64,000 nucleotides of DNA from Rhizobium skierniewicense. GTDB lineage: Bacteria; Pseudomonadota; Alphaproteobacteria; Rhizobiales; Rhizobiaceae. The notes under the pieces are model-generated. The model was not told the DNA's origin. It did no database searches and was given only the letters and a program-made list of their open reading frames with translations. The translations under genes were made by a program, and so were the position numbers. The stretch covers positions 310,001 through 374,000 of the forward strand of contig NZ_JACIDV010000002.1 in assembly GCF_014196515.1 (NCBI RefSeq), given 5' to 3'. Position 1 is the stretch's first letter. Each line of letters starts with the position of its first letter. Positions 36,472 to 45,210 of the stretch are shown here, piece after piece.

Positions 36472-37460
36472 GATGCCCTCGTTGAGGGTCGTGGTGCAGC
36501 GGCACGCGCCAGCCGGTCGTTGATGGCTTCGCCAAGGCCTGTTTCGGGAATGGAGGTAATGGCGATGCTGCGCGCGCCGCTGGCATCGGCGGTTTTGAGG
36601 TGGTCGAACAGGTTCGTCGCAGCTTCCGCCAGATTGCCGGTAGGGCTGAGATCAAGCACCGTCAAGGCATGTGCCTCACCGGCTATCGCTGCGCCACCAA
36701 AGCGGATCAGGGCCTCGTCCTTCTCGACGGAAACGGCATTCAATCGCACTGATGCACCGGGCGCGTAATGAGAGGCCAGCATTCCGGGCGCTTCAATGGT
36801 AGCGGATGCTTTTTCCGACCGGGCAAGCGTCAGACCCAGGATACGCTCGATCTCTTCTGCAACCAGCCCGCCGGGACGCAGGAGGCGAACCGAGCCATCC
36901 GTTTCGACTTTGAGGATTGTGGATTCCACGCCCACCGGTGCTGCGCCGCCATCCAGAATAAGGCTGACCTTATCACCCAGATCCACCTCCACATGGGCAG
37001 CGCTGGTAGAGCTGATCTTGCCGGAGCTGTTGGCGCTGGGGGCTGCGAGCGGCTTTCCGAAAGCCGCGATCAAATCACTGGCAAAGCCCTGGGGAATACG
37101 GATGCCAACGGTATCGAGACCCGCCGTCGCCAGCGCGTGGATCTGGCTGTCGGGCTTTAAAGGCAGGATGAGGGTCAGCGGTCCCGGCCAGAATGCATTC
37201 GCCAGTTTGCGCGAGATGGGATCGAAAACCGCATGATCTTCCGCCATCTGGATATTTGCCATATGGCAGATCAGCGGGTTGAACTGAGGGCGTCCCTTGG
37301 TTTCATAAATGCGGGCAATGGCGGCAGGGTTCGTGGCATCCGCTGCAAGGCCATAGACCGTCTCGGTGGGAATGGCGACGGGATGGCCGGACGACAGGAC
37401 ATGGACGGCGTCGCGAAGCGCCGTTTCCCTGTTATGATCGATGTGAATATGACGCGCCAT
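36468..37460 (-). CDS. L-threonylcarbamoyladenylate synthase (Sua5 type)
   Basis: The enzyme makes threonylcarbamoyl-AMP for the t6A37 modification of ANN-decoding tRNAs. The 330-residue protein has the YrdC/TsaC domain with PVAIPTETVYGLAADATNPA near residue 28, KGRPQFNPLICHMAN and APSANSSGKISSTSAAHVEV, and then a C-terminal Sua5 domain (about residues 220-325) with GMLASHYAPGASVRLN. This is the long Sua5 form rather than the short TsaC. It is followed with overlap by the FAD dehydrogenase gene. TsaB, TsaD and TsaE are not in the window. Confidence 0.93.
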   Translation of the reverse strand: MARHIHIDHNRETALRDAVHVLSSGHPVAIPTETVYGLAADATNPAAIARIYETKGRPQFNPLICHMANIQMAEDHAVFDPISRKLANAFWPGPLTLILPLKPDSQIHALATAGLDTVGIRIPQGFASDLIAAFGKPLAAPSANSSGKISSTSAAHVEVDLGDKVSLILDGGAAPVGVESTILKVETDGSVRLLRPGGLVAEEIERILGLTLARSEKASATIEAPGMLASHYAPGASVRLNAVSVEKDEALIRFGGAAIAGEAHALTVLDLSPTGNLAEAATNLFDHLKTADASGARSIAITSIPETGLGEAINDRLARAAAPRPSTRAS

Positions 37461-37562
37461 GGATGCTTGAGCCTTTCAGGCGTGCCGCCTTTGGCGCCAC
37501 ACTTTCGCGCGGCATCCTTTAGAGGTTTTCAGCCCAGTTGAAAAGCCATCTGCGCAACGGTG

Positions 37563-38171
37563 TCAGAGCGTGCGGATGAACTTGCGCATCTCGCTGGAGC
37601 GGGTACCCAGCATCAGCACGTTCTTGAGCGCGATTTTCGGGTCGCTCGTGCGAAACAACAGACCATCACGATGAATCGCCTTGTTGATCTTCACTGTCTT
37701 GTCACCGGCCATATCCATGGCGATGGCGAAATACATGCGCGACTGGCGTGGGTCGATATTTTCGAAGAACTGCTCGTCGCCGCACAGTTCGGAAAAGAAA
37801 TTGGCGAAGTAAAACGAAAACAGCACCGGCGTATGCGCATCGAAGCTGGTGCGGGATGCCGTCACGTGGCAGTAGCCGAGGTGCGGACTTTCCTCGATGG
37901 TGCGATGAAACACCATTTGCGGAAAACGGATCGACTGATGAAAAGAGTTCAGCCGGGAATGGGTCATTTCACCAGCGGTCTGGAGTTTGCGCCCGGTAAT
38001 TTCGGCGACTTCATCATGAGTCAGATAACGCGGTTCGCGTGGTATCCATTTTTGCTCGTAACGGGCGATTTTACCGGTTCGAAGAAAGTCCGAATGCGCT
38101 GTTTTCGAGCGTGTGGGAGCCATATTGCGAGCGCTCACATCGAAGTAGCGGATTTGCGTTCCCTTCTCCAT
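37563..38171 (-). CDS. Conserved rhizobial protein of unknown function
   Basis: The 202-residue protein starts after a good AGGAG site (spacing 7). It has IRYFDVSARNMAPTRSKTAH near the start, HLGYCHVTASRTSFDAHTPV in the middle and FFENIDPRQSRMYFAIAMD later. It has no signal peptide, membrane helix or known catalytic motif. I recall related uncharacterised proteins in Rhizobium (possibly DUF6656), but give no function. It lies 102 nt upstream of the Sua5 gene on the same strand and is divergent from the oxygenase operon. Confidence 0.7.
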   Translation of the reverse strand: MEKGTQIRYFDVSARNMAPTRSKTAHSDFLRTGKIARYEQKWIPREPRYLTHDEVAEITGRKLQTAGEMTHSRLNSFHQSIRFPQMVFHRTIEESPHLGYCHVTASRTSFDAHTPVLFSFYFANFFSELCGDEQFFENIDPRQSRMYFAIAMDMAGDKTVKINKAIHRDGLLFRTSDPKIALKNVLMLGTRSSEMRKFIRTL

Positions 38172-38490
38172 CGAGAGAGCTCCTGTTGCCTACCCCCTTG
38201 TTTTTACGGGGAGTAGGTTAAGATTCTCTTGTTGCGAGGGAATCGATGTTAAGGAACGTCTACTCGCCGTTTTTGGCATACTGCGACGAAATGTTTCGGA
38301 AGCCGCGTATTAACGCCCTGTTTTAAATGTATAATCTGGTGATGTCGCATTTATGAGGCATGTCGCAATTTGTCGCCAATGCGGAAGCCGATGTCGCTGT
38401 ATGTGGTGCTGAAGATCGACGCGAATGGTTAGATCATCCCAGCTGAACGCGGGGGGATGCTTTGGAAGCGAGCCGCGACTTTTCGAGGAC
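38172..38490. other. Divergent intergenic region upstream of the gbcAB-like operon
   Basis: Contents: a hairpin at 38189-38217 (CCTACCCCC with GGGGAGTAGG) in the leader of the minus-strand gene; a TATAAT at 38330-38335; and four TGTCGC copies at 38343, 38361, 38371 and 38392. No coding sequence is seen. Confidence 0.55.
38343..38397 (+). promoter_or_regulatory. Cluster of four TGTCGC direct repeats
   Basis: The hexamer occurs at 38343, 38361, 38371 and 38392 in the same orientation, with steps of 18, 10 and 21 nt. Direct half-sites near one or two helix turns apart suit an AraC-type activator; in Pseudomonas the related gbc genes are under such a regulator (GbdR). The binding protein here is inferred. 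Confidence 0.4.
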
Positions 38491-39741
38491 ATGGCCATGG
38501 ATTTGCGTGAAACCGTATTGCGCCAACTGAAAAACCGTCGTGAAGGCTTCACGCTGGAGCAACCTTTCTACGTGGATCAGGACTATTTCCAGCTGGATAT
38601 GGAAAATATCTGGTATCGCGATTGGCTTTTTGTGGCGCATGATTGCGAAGTGCCAAAGGCCGGGACCTACCTCACGGTTCAAATCGGTGACTACTCTGTC
38701 ATCATCGTGCGTGGCAAGGATGGCACCATACGTGCCTTCCACAATTCCTGTCGGCACCGTGGTTCACGCGTCTGCACCAGCCAGAAGGGTCAATCCGCTC
38801 GCCTCGTCTGTCCCTATCACCAATGGACCTACGACCTGGATGGCAAGCTTTTGTTTGCCCGCCACATGGGCGACGATTTCAACAAGGAAGATTTCGGTCT
38901 GAAGCCGATCGCCTGTGAAGCCGTTGCTGGCTACGTCTTCATCTGTCTGGCAGAGCAGCCGATGGATTTCGCTCCGGTGCGTGCCGAAGTCGAAGCCTAC
39001 ATGGCGCCGCACCGCATCTGGGAGGCGAAAGTCGCCCATGAAAGCACCATCATCGAAAAGGGTAACTGGAAGCTCGTCTGGGAAAACAATCGCGAGTGCT
39101 ATCACTGCGCCGCCAACCACCCCGAGCTGTGCCGCACCTACCCGGAAAACCCGAGCGTGACAGGCACGGATGGCGGTGCCAGCGATCCTGAAATCGGCGG
39201 TCATTGGGCGCGCTGCGAGGCCGCCGGCCTCCCCAGCCGCTTTAAGATGGATCCCAAGGGACAATTCCGCGTGGCGCGCATGCCGCTGATCGGAGAAGCG
39301 GAAAGCTATACGATGTCCGGCAAGCGTGCCGTGCGCCGCCCGTTGTCCGACGATGTGACCATCGACCATATCGGTACACTGCTGCTGTTCCACTACCCGA
39401 CGACGTGGAACCACTTCCTCGGTGACCACCTGATTTCCTTCCGTGTGGTGCCGCTTGGGCCGCAGGAGACACAGGTCACGACCAAATGGCTGGTCCACAA
39501 GGACGCCGTTGAAGGTGTCGATTACAATCTGGAAGACCTGACGCATGTCTGGAACGAGACCAATGATCAGGACCGCCGCATCGTCGAGGAAAATGCGTTC
39601 GGCATCCGTTCGCCTGCCTATGAGCCGGGGCCCTATTCACCGGAAGACGAAGGCGGTGTCATGCAATTCGTAAACTGGTACTCCGATTTCATGATCGACC
39701 GTCTGTCGGGAGACAAGCAAAAACTCTCGGCTGTCGCATGA
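38491..39741 (+). CDS. Rieske oxygenase, glycine betaine demethylase-like (GbcA)
   Basis: The oxygenase component likely removes a methyl group from glycine betaine, giving dimethylglycine and formaldehyde. The 416-residue protein has a Rieske 2Fe-2S site (NSCRHRGSRVC and VCPYHQWTYD, about residues 86-110) and a mononuclear iron site in ENNRECYHCAANHPELC near 205. The pattern and length match GbcA; other quaternary ammonium oxygenases (stachydrine, carnitine) are possible. ATG 38491 follows GAGGA. Its TGA overlaps the next ATG, so it is coupled with its reductase. Confidence 0.85.
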   Translation: MAMDLRETVLRQLKNRREGFTLEQPFYVDQDYFQLDMENIWYRDWLFVAHDCEVPKAGTYLTVQIGDYSVIIVRGKDGTIRAFHNSCRHRGSRVCTSQKGQSARLVCPYHQWTYDLDGKLLFARHMGDDFNKEDFGLKPIACEAVAGYVFICLAEQPMDFAPVRAEVEAYMAPHRIWEAKVAHESTIIEKGNWKLVWENNRECYHCAANHPELCRTYPENPSVTGTDGGASDPEIGGHWARCEAAGLPSRFKMDPKGQFRVARMPLIGEAESYTMSGKRAVRRPLSDDVTIDHIGTLLLFHYPTTWNHFLGDHLISFRVVPLGPQETQVTTKWLVHKDAVEGVDYNLEDLTHVWNETNDQDRRIVEENAFGIRSPAYEPGPYSPEDEGGVMQFVNWYSDFMIDRLSGDKQKLSAVA

Positions 39742-40826
39742 CCTTGGTGAACATGGCGACCACCTACAGGCATATCGACGAAATGAAGCCGTGGAGCGAC
39801 AAGCTTCACATGCTGGAATGCATTTCGGTCACGCCCGAAACGCCTGACGTGATGACATTCCTGTTTCGCTCCGAAGGTCCCAACTGGTTTCGTTATCTGC
39901 CGGGTCAGTTCGTGACTCTGGAACTTCCGGTCGGGCCGGAGCCTCTGTTTCGCACCTACACGCTGTCGTCCAGTCCATCGCGCCCCTATGCGCTGGCCGT
40001 CACAGTCAAGGCGCAAGCCGCCAGCATCGGAACACGCTGGATGTTCAACAACCTCAAGCCGGGCATGCGCATTCGCGCGCTGGGACCGCTGGGGGATTTT
40101 TCCTATGTGCGCCATCCCGGCGACAAGTATCTTTTCATCTCGGCAGGTTCCGGCGTAACGCCGATGATGTCGATGGTGCGGGACATGAGCGACCGCGCAC
40201 CGCTAAGCGACATTCATTTCATCAACTGCTCGCGCTCTCCCTCCGATATCGTCTTCCGGCACGAACTCGAATATCTTGCCCGCTTCATGCCCAATCTTTC
40301 GCTTGGTTTCATCGTTGAAAATTGCGGGCGTACCGATCTGTGGTCTGGGCTGAAGGGTATGGTCGACAAGGCCAAGATCGCTTTGCTCTCGCATGATTTC
40401 ATGGACCGCACAGTATTTTGCTGTGGTCCTGAACCGTTTATGGCGGCCATCCATTCCATGCTGGAAGCGTCGGGCTTCGACATGGCGCGCTATCATCAGG
40501 AAAGCTTTGCTCCCGCAACGCCCGTTGCGGTCGGCCCGAGTGCGGCCCTTGAAGATGGCGAGGTCCTGGCGAAGATCGGCTTTACGCTTTCCGGCAAGGA
40601 CGTCCCCTGCCAGCCGGGCCAGACGATCCTGATGACCGCACGTGCGGCGGGTGTGCGCATTGGCGCGGCCTGCGAATCCGGCATATGCGGAACATGCCGC
40701 GTTCTGAAGCTTTCGGGCGAGGTTGAAATGAACCACAATGGCGGCATTCTCGACGAGGATATCGAGGAGGGATATATCCTTGCCTGCTGCTCGCGTCCGT
40801 TGACGGATGTTCAAGTAGAGGCGTGA
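39738..40826 (+). CDS. Oxygenase reductase component, GbcB-like
   Basis: The 362-residue protein passes electrons from NAD(P)H to the Rieske oxygenase. It contains a FAD domain (FRTYTLSSSPSRPYAL near residue 74), an NAD domain (FISAGSGVTPMMSMVRDM near 132, and FCCGPEPFMAAIHSMLE) and a C-terminal plant-type 2Fe-2S domain with CESGICGTCR and a further Cys in ILACCSRP. ATG 39738 overlaps the oxygenase stop (ATGA). The domain order FAD-NAD-ferredoxin is that of GbcB-type reductases. A hairpin follows at 40834-40862. Confidence 0.88.
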   Translation: MTLVNMATTYRHIDEMKPWSDKLHMLECISVTPETPDVMTFLFRSEGPNWFRYLPGQFVTLELPVGPEPLFRTYTLSSSPSRPYALAVTVKAQAASIGTRWMFNNLKPGMRIRALGPLGDFSYVRHPGDKYLFISAGSGVTPMMSMVRDMSDRAPLSDIHFINCSRSPSDIVFRHELEYLARFMPNLSLGFIVENCGRTDLWSGLKGMVDKAKIALLSHDFMDRTVFCCGPEPFMAAIHSMLEASGFDMARYHQESFAPATPVAVGPSAALEDGEVLAKIGFTLSGKDVPCQPGQTILMTARAAGVRIGAACESGICGTCRVLKLSGEVEMNHNGGILDEDIEEGYILACCSRPLTDVQVEA

Positions 40827-40833
40827 TGATACT

Positions 40834-40862
40834 TGGGTTCCATTTTGCGCAATGGAACCAAT
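40834..40862. other. Hairpin after gbcB-like gene, overlapping the next promoter
   Basis: TTGG(G)TTCCATT and AATGGAACCAA form an 11-bp stem with one bulge and a TTGCGC loop. No T run follows. The right arm contains the GGAAC of the EcfG-type promoter. Confidence 0.6.
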
Positions 40863-40879
40863 ATCCGATCTTTCCGTTA
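40855..40879 (+). promoter_or_regulatory. EcfG-type (general stress sigma) promoter of BA14K gene 1
   Basis: GGAAC at 40855-40859 and CGTT at 40876-40879 are separated by 16 nt, an exact match to the sigma-EcfG consensus of alphaproteobacteria. It leaves 52 nt before the ATG. Confidence 0.7.
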
Positions 40880-40931
40880 GGTGCTCATCGAAACGCGGTT
40901 CAACGCGTCGTGTCCACAATGGAGGAAACTC

Positions 40932-41387
40932 ATGCTGAATTTGCGCAAGACGAGCGTCGCTACCGCAGTCGTCATGCTTCTGACTAGCTTCGCACCGTCG
41001 CAGGCTTTTCAGGCCCCGATCCCAATGGTAAAGCCTGTTCAGGCAACAACACAGGACGTTGTTCCTGTGCAGTTCAGTTACGGTGAACGTCGCTATTATC
41101 GCCATCGTGATCGCGATTTCCGTCGCTCCGAGGCACGACGCGGATATTACAACGGTCACCGAGGTTACCGCGAATACCGCCGTGGCTATCGCCAGCACAA
41201 TGGTTACTGGTTCCCTCTGGCTGCTTTCGCGACCGGTGCGATCATCGGTGGTGCGGTGTCTCAGTCGCGTCCGTCATACGGCAGCAGCCATCAGCAATGG
41301 TGCGCGAACCGCTACCGCTCGTATCGCGCCTATGACAACACGTTCCAGCCTAACAATGGCCCCCGCCGTCAGTGCGTTTCGCCGTGA
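40932..41387 (+). CDS. BA14K-family exported protein 1
   Basis: The 151-residue protein has a signal peptide ([19 protein letters not shown], cut after SQA near 27), an Arg/Tyr/Gly-rich middle, a hydrophobic segment ([18 protein letters not shown]) and a Cys-containing end with [20 protein letters not shown]. This is the layout of BA14K (lectin-like) proteins of Rhizobiales, which sit in the envelope. GGAGG precedes ATG 40932. A strong terminator follows and then a second gene of the same family, so this is a tandem pair with separate transcription. Confidence 0.88.
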   Translation: MLNLRKTSVATAVVMLLTSFAPSQAFQAPIPMVKPVQATTQDVVPVQFSYGERRYYRHRDRDFRRSEARRGYYNGHRGYREYRRGYRQHNGYWFPLAAFATGAIIGGAVSQSRPSYGSSHQQWCANRYRSYRAYDNTFQPNNGPRRQCVSP

Positions 41388-41403
41388 TATGCAGATTTAA
41401 ATC

Positions 41404-41429
41404 AAGCCCGGCATCATGCCGGGCTTTTT
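41404..41429 (+). terminator. Terminator after BA14K gene 1
   Basis: AAGCCCGGCA and TGCCGGGCTT pair perfectly, followed by T residues. Confidence 0.9.
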
Positions 41430-41541
41430 CTATTGTTTCAATTCAGAGCCGATCAAGTGACTGTGAACGAACTGTTAATGCTGGGTTCAGCTAGCCATTT
41501 ATATTCTGAACAATATATAAATTGAACCGCATTTCGTAAAC

Positions 41542-41566
41542 GGAATATCAAAAGAAGAACATCGTT
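41542..41566 (+). promoter_or_regulatory. EcfG-like promoter of BA14K gene 2
   Basis: GGAAT at 41542-41546 and CGTT at 41563-41566 are 16 nt apart: one mismatch from GGAAC-N16-CGTT. It leaves 48 nt before the ATG, nearly the same geometry as for gene 1. Confidence 0.55.
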
Positions 41567-41614
41567 ATTCACAATGCGCCGGCAGTGTATCCGGCCGTGG
41601 ATGGAGGAAATCAG

Positions 41615-42109
41615 ATGCAAAACTATATGAAAATCCTTTGGGCCGCCGGTTTCTCGGCGTTGATCGCCGCAGGCTCCATCGTCCCTGCGCAGGCCATGCC
41701 ACTGACCGTTGCTCCACCAGCCGTCGAGAAGGCCGATAGTGGTGTGGTGAACGTCCAGTACTGGCGTGACCGTGGTTACAGACGTGACTATGGTGGCGGT
41801 TATTATCGCGGCCATCGTGGCTATCGTGATTACCGTCCGGGATATCGCCACCACAATGGCTACTGGTTCCCGCTGGCCGCATTTGGCGCTGGTGCTATCA
41901 TTGGCGGCGCCCTAGCTCAGCCTCGCGAAGTTTACCGCCCTGTGCCGGAATACCGTCCGCGTCCGGTCTACCGCGCTGCTCCGCGTGTCGGCTTGAGCCA
42001 AAGCCACGTGAACTGGTGCTCGGGTCGCTACCGTTCGTATGATGCCTATAGCAACACGTTCCAGCCTTATAACGGCCCACGCCAGCCATGCTATTCGCCT
42101 TACGGCTGA
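41615..42109 (+). CDS. BA14K-family exported protein 2
   Basis: The 164-residue paralogue of the preceding gene has a signal peptide (KILWAAGFSALIAAGSIVP, cut after AQA), an Arg/Tyr/Gly-rich segment, [20 protein letters not shown], a short Pro/Arg/Tyr repeat and the ending VNWCSGRYRSYDAYSNTFQP. The two products share the hydrophobic block and the Cys-containing end almost unchanged and differ in the linker. GGAGG precedes ATG 41615. A terminator follows, shared with the convergent transporter gene. Confidence 0.88.
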   Translation: MQNYMKILWAAGFSALIAAGSIVPAQAMPLTVAPPAVEKADSGVVNVQYWRDRGYRRDYGGGYYRGHRGYRDYRPGYRHHNGYWFPLAAFGAGAIIGGALAQPREVYRPVPEYRPRPVYRAAPRVGLSQSHVNWCSGRYRSYDAYSNTFQPYNGPRQPCYSPYG

Positions 42110-42133
42110 TCGACATAAGTTTCAAAGTGAGAA

Positions 42134-42164
42134 ATGCCGTCCGGCTCCATCCGGGCGGCGTTTT
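42134..42164 (+). terminator. Terminator after BA14K gene 2
   Basis: GCCGTCCGG and CCGGGCGGC pair with one G-T wobble around CTCCATC or similar loop, followed by TTTT. Confidence 0.8.
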
Positions 42165-42168
42165 GCAT

Positions 42169-43164
42169 TTAGAGAATGCCGACACGGCGCAGGATGATCC
42201 AGGCAAAGAGAATGGATGCAACGATGAAGCTGGCGGCATAGATCGTGCCGCTGGCTCCTTCCGTAAAGGGGAGGGCACCGGTGTTCATGCCGAAAAAACC
42301 AGTGACGAGCGTCGGAGGCAAAAGAAACGCTGTCATCAGCGACAGGATGTAGAGATGCCGGTTGGTTTCCGAGGAAAGCTTCGAATCGACCTCTTCGTGT
42401 AGCAGCCTTGCCCGCTCCTGAAGCGCGTAGACATCGTGATCGATGGACTCAAGTCGTCCGGTCAGACGGGCCGCGATCTCTTCGAAGCCGAATGGCATTT
42501 CCTCGTCATCGGCCGCGGACGCCCTGCGCATCAGTGTCAGCACCGTGCGCAGATGCCGGTGGAGGCGCACCACGGTACGGCGTACCGGCGCCAGCCTGCG
42601 ACGTTCGTCGCAGGGCGTGGCGTCATAAACGAAATCCTCTATGGCATTCAACTCCTCCGTCGTTTCCATCACCAGCGCGATCAGGCTGCGTTGGAATTCC
42701 GCGACGAGGCCCTCGAAAACATGCGAGGGCGTGGAAAAGCGCTTCGGGTTTTTGTCGATAGCGGCGCGCAGACGGTCGATGGACCGAAGTGGCTGCAAGC
42801 GGGTCGTGATGATGTAGCGTTCGCCCAGCGCAAAATGCAGCCAACCGATATCGCGGGTTTCCTGATCGAACTCCCTTTGGAAATCGATCAGCGTTCCATA
42901 GAGCGCGCCGTCATCGACGACGATGGAAGGGTGCGTTTCATGCGTTGTCAGGTTCGCCTTGATACTGTCATCGAGTGCATGAACGCTCTCCAGAAAGCCC
43001 GCGACGCGTGAATCTGCGAGGTTCAAGTGTAGCCAGAAAAAACCGTCTTCGGTCTGGAGATCGGCAAGTGTTACGTCAGCGCCCAATCGGACGCAGGGCT
43101 CGACCCCGGGGCGAAAACGGTAGGCCCAGACGAGACCGGGAATGGCGGGGTGAGGAATGTCCAT
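42169..43164 (-). CDS. zntB: CorA/ZntB-family divalent metal transporter
   Basis: The 331-residue protein is a CorA-superfamily channel or carrier. It has a long N-terminal cytoplasmic domain, a helical funnel, and two C-terminal membrane helices separated by the loop with the GMN motif (FFGMNTGALPF) near residue 295. The N-terminal pattern (GLVWAYRFRPG and DGFFWLHLNLAD) suits ZntB, which moves zinc, rather than CorA, which moves magnesium. The substrate remains inferred. It is convergent with the BA14K pair; 252 nt separate its start from the acyl-CoA dehydrogenase. Confidence 0.85.
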   Translation of the reverse strand: MDIPHPAIPGLVWAYRFRPGVEPCVRLGADVTLADLQTEDGFFWLHLNLADSRVAGFLESVHALDDSIKANLTTHETHPSIVVDDGALYGTLIDFQREFDQETRDIGWLHFALGERYIITTRLQPLRSIDRLRAAIDKNPKRFSTPSHVFEGLVAEFQRSLIALVMETTEELNAIEDFVYDATPCDERRRLAPVRRTVVRLHRHLRTVLTLMRRASAADDEEMPFGFEEIAARLTGRLESIDHDVYALQERARLLHEEVDSKLSSETNRHLYILSLMTAFLLPPTLVTGFFGMNTGALPFTEGASGTIYAASFIVASILFAWIILRRVGIL

Positions 43165-43342
43165 GCGCTTGATCCTGAAACACGGTCGCGGCGAGGAGCG
43201 GAAGACAATCCCGCTTATGCGACGAACTCATGCTGACCAGAGTTTTGTGACAGTTTGATTACGGTCATGCCGATTGGCGCAGGCCGGTTACGAAAGCAGA
43301 CCGCACCACGCTTTAAGTTGAACACATCGGGGATATTTCAAA

Positions 43343-43358
43343 TTGACGTTTACGTAAA
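43343..43358 (+). promoter_or_regulatory. LiuR/MerR-like operator upstream of the acyl-CoA dehydrogenase
   Basis: TTGACGTTTACGTAAA is a dyad of TT.ACGT and ACGT.AA around two bases. It lies 58 nt before the ATG. Palindromes of this type are bound by LiuR-type MerR regulators of branched-chain and fatty acyl-CoA catabolism. Confidence 0.5.
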
Positions 43359-43416
43359 AATCAATTAGCCCCGAAGGCTATCGCTTTGCAATTTTGACGC
43401 TTCGGGAGGAGGCAGA

Positions 43417-45201
43417 ATGTATCTCGCACCGGTAGACGATATCGCTTTTACGCTGAAACACGTGGCAGGCCTGAAGGTCGCGCTGGAACAGGGCGCGTTC
43501 GGTGATCTCGATGAAGATACCGTCGATGCCATTCTCCATGAGGCCGGTCGTTTCGCCACCGAAGAGGTTGCGCCTCTGGCGGAGATCGGTGATCGCCAAG
43601 GCTCCACCATCGTGGATGGTGTCGTGCGCACGCCAGATGGCTGGGCCGATCTCTACCGCCGTTGGGCAGACGGCGGCTGGAACGGCCTGACCGCGCCGGA
43701 AGAATTCGGCGGACAGGCTCTTCCGCATCTGTTGAATGTCGCAGCTCTTGAGATGTGGAACTCCGGCTCCATGGCGTTTGCCCTTTGCCCGACGCTGACA
43801 ATGGGTGCGGTGGAAGCCATCGCCACCCATGGAAGCGACGATCTCAAAGCGATCTATCTGGAAAAACTGGTATCCGGTGTCTGGACCGGCACCATGAACC
43901 TGACGGAGCCGCAGGCCGGATCGGATCTCGCTGCCTTGAAAAGCCGGGCAGAGCGCGTCGGTGATGGCAGCTATCGGATCTTCGGCCAGAAAATCTACAT
44001 CACCTGGGGTGAGCACGACGCAGCCGACAACATCATCCATCTGGTGTTGGCGCGCCTTCCGGATGCGCCTGCGGGTACACGCGGCATCTCACTGTTTCTC
44101 GTCCCGAAATTCCTGCCCGATGAGGCAGGCAATCCCGGTGAACGCAACGATCTCTTCTGCCACGCGCTGGAGCACAAGCTGGGTATTCACGGCTCCCCCA
44201 CCTGCACGATGATTTTCGGTGACGGTCGCTATGGTTCCGAGAAGGGTGCTATCGGATGGATCGTGGGTGAAGAGAACAAGGGTCTTGCTTGCATGTTCAC
44301 CATGATGAACAATGCACGTCTGGCCGTGGGCATGCAGGGTGTGGCCATCTGCGAAGCGGCGACGCAGAAGGCGATTGCCTATGCCAAGGAGCGCGCCCAG
44401 GGCAAAGCACCCGGTACCAAAGCGACGGGCATGAGCCCGATCATCGAGCATCCTGACACCGCCAGAACGCTTCTGACCATGAAGGCGCTGACCCAAGGCT
44501 CCCGCGCCATTTCCTTCTCCTGCGCCCATGCCATCGATATGAGCCATGTGAAAACCGATGCAGCGGAGCGCACGTTCTGGCAGGAACGGGCGGCCCTTTT
44601 GACACCGATTGCCAAATCTTTCTCAACCGATGCCGGCGTGGACGTGGCCTCGCTCGGCATTCAGGTGCATGGCGGTATGGGCTTCATAGAGGAAACGGGT
44701 GCGGCCCGTTACCTGCGCGATGCGCGTATCGCACCGATCTATGAAGGCACCAACGGTATTCAGGCCATCGATCTTGTCACGCGCAAATTGCTGCTCTCCG
44801 AGGGCGCGCAGGTGCGTGGGTTTATCGCCGAATTGAAAGAACAGGCACAAGCGGTGCATGCTTCTAACACACCGGAGCTTGGCGAGACGGCCCGCTATCT
44901 CGACCGGAGCATTGCCGATCTGGAAGAGTCGACCGATTGGTTGCTGGGTGCCTTGGCAAAGGGCGAAACTGCCGCAGCACTTGCCGGTGCCACACCGTAC
45001 CAGCGTTTGTTCGGATTGGCTCTGACCGGGGTCTATCTGGCCAAGGGTGCTTTGGCTTCGGTCGACGACGGGCAGGGGACAAACCGCACCGCGCTTTGCC
45101 GTTTCACTGCGGAGAACCTTCTTGCTGAAACGTCCGCCTTGAAGGATCGTGTGATATCTGGAGCCGCGAGCCTTGAAGCCGCCCGCGCCGTTCTGGCCTA
45201 A
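43417..45201 (+). CDS. Acyl-CoA dehydrogenase (long form, DmdC-like)
   Basis: The enzyme oxidises an acyl-CoA with FAD. The 594 residues include an N-terminal helical domain with MYLAPVDDIAFTLKHVAG, the FAD/substrate segment MNLTEPQAGSDLAALKSRA near 157, VHGGMGFIEETGAARYLRD and the catalytic Glu in APIYEGTNGIQ near 442, and an extra C-terminal domain of about 110 residues. The long form is shared by DmdC (methylmercaptopropionyl-CoA dehydrogenase) and related fatty acyl-CoA dehydrogenases; substrate is open. GGGAGGAGG precedes the start. A crotonase gene follows after 9 nt. Confidence 0.93.
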   Translation: MYLAPVDDIAFTLKHVAGLKVALEQGAFGDLDEDTVDAILHEAGRFATEEVAPLAEIGDRQGSTIVDGVVRTPDGWADLYRRWADGGWNGLTAPEEFGGQALPHLLNVAALEMWNSGSMAFALCPTLTMGAVEAIATHGSDDLKAIYLEKLVSGVWTGTMNLTEPQAGSDLAALKSRAERVGDGSYRIFGQKIYITWGEHDAADNIIHLVLARLPDAPAGTRGISLFLVPKFLPDEAGNPGERNDLFCHALEHKLGIHGSPTCTMIFGDGRYGSEKGAIGWIVGEENKGLACMFTMMNNARLAVGMQGVAICEAATQKAIAYAKERAQGKAPGTKATGMSPIIEHPDTARTLLTMKALTQGSRAISFSCAHAIDMSHVKTDAAERTFWQERAALLTPIAKSFSTDAGVDVASLGIQVHGGMGFIEETGAARYLRDARIAPIYEGTNGIQAIDLVTRKLLLSEGAQVRGFIAELKEQAQAVHASNTPELGETARYLDRSIADLEESTDWLLGALAKGETAAALAGATPYQRLFGLALTGVYLAKGALASVDDGQGTNRTALCRFTAENLLAETSALKDRVISGAASLEAARAVLA

Positions 45202-45210
45202 GGAGTTCTC

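Noticed and set aside
38189-38217. Hairpin as a terminator
   Set aside because: It lies between divergent starts, where no transcript should end; a leader structure is more likely.
43226-43240. GAAC-N7-GACC, near a LexA box, upstream of the ZntB-like gene
   Set aside because: The second half has a mismatch in a fixed base and neither neighbour is a repair gene.
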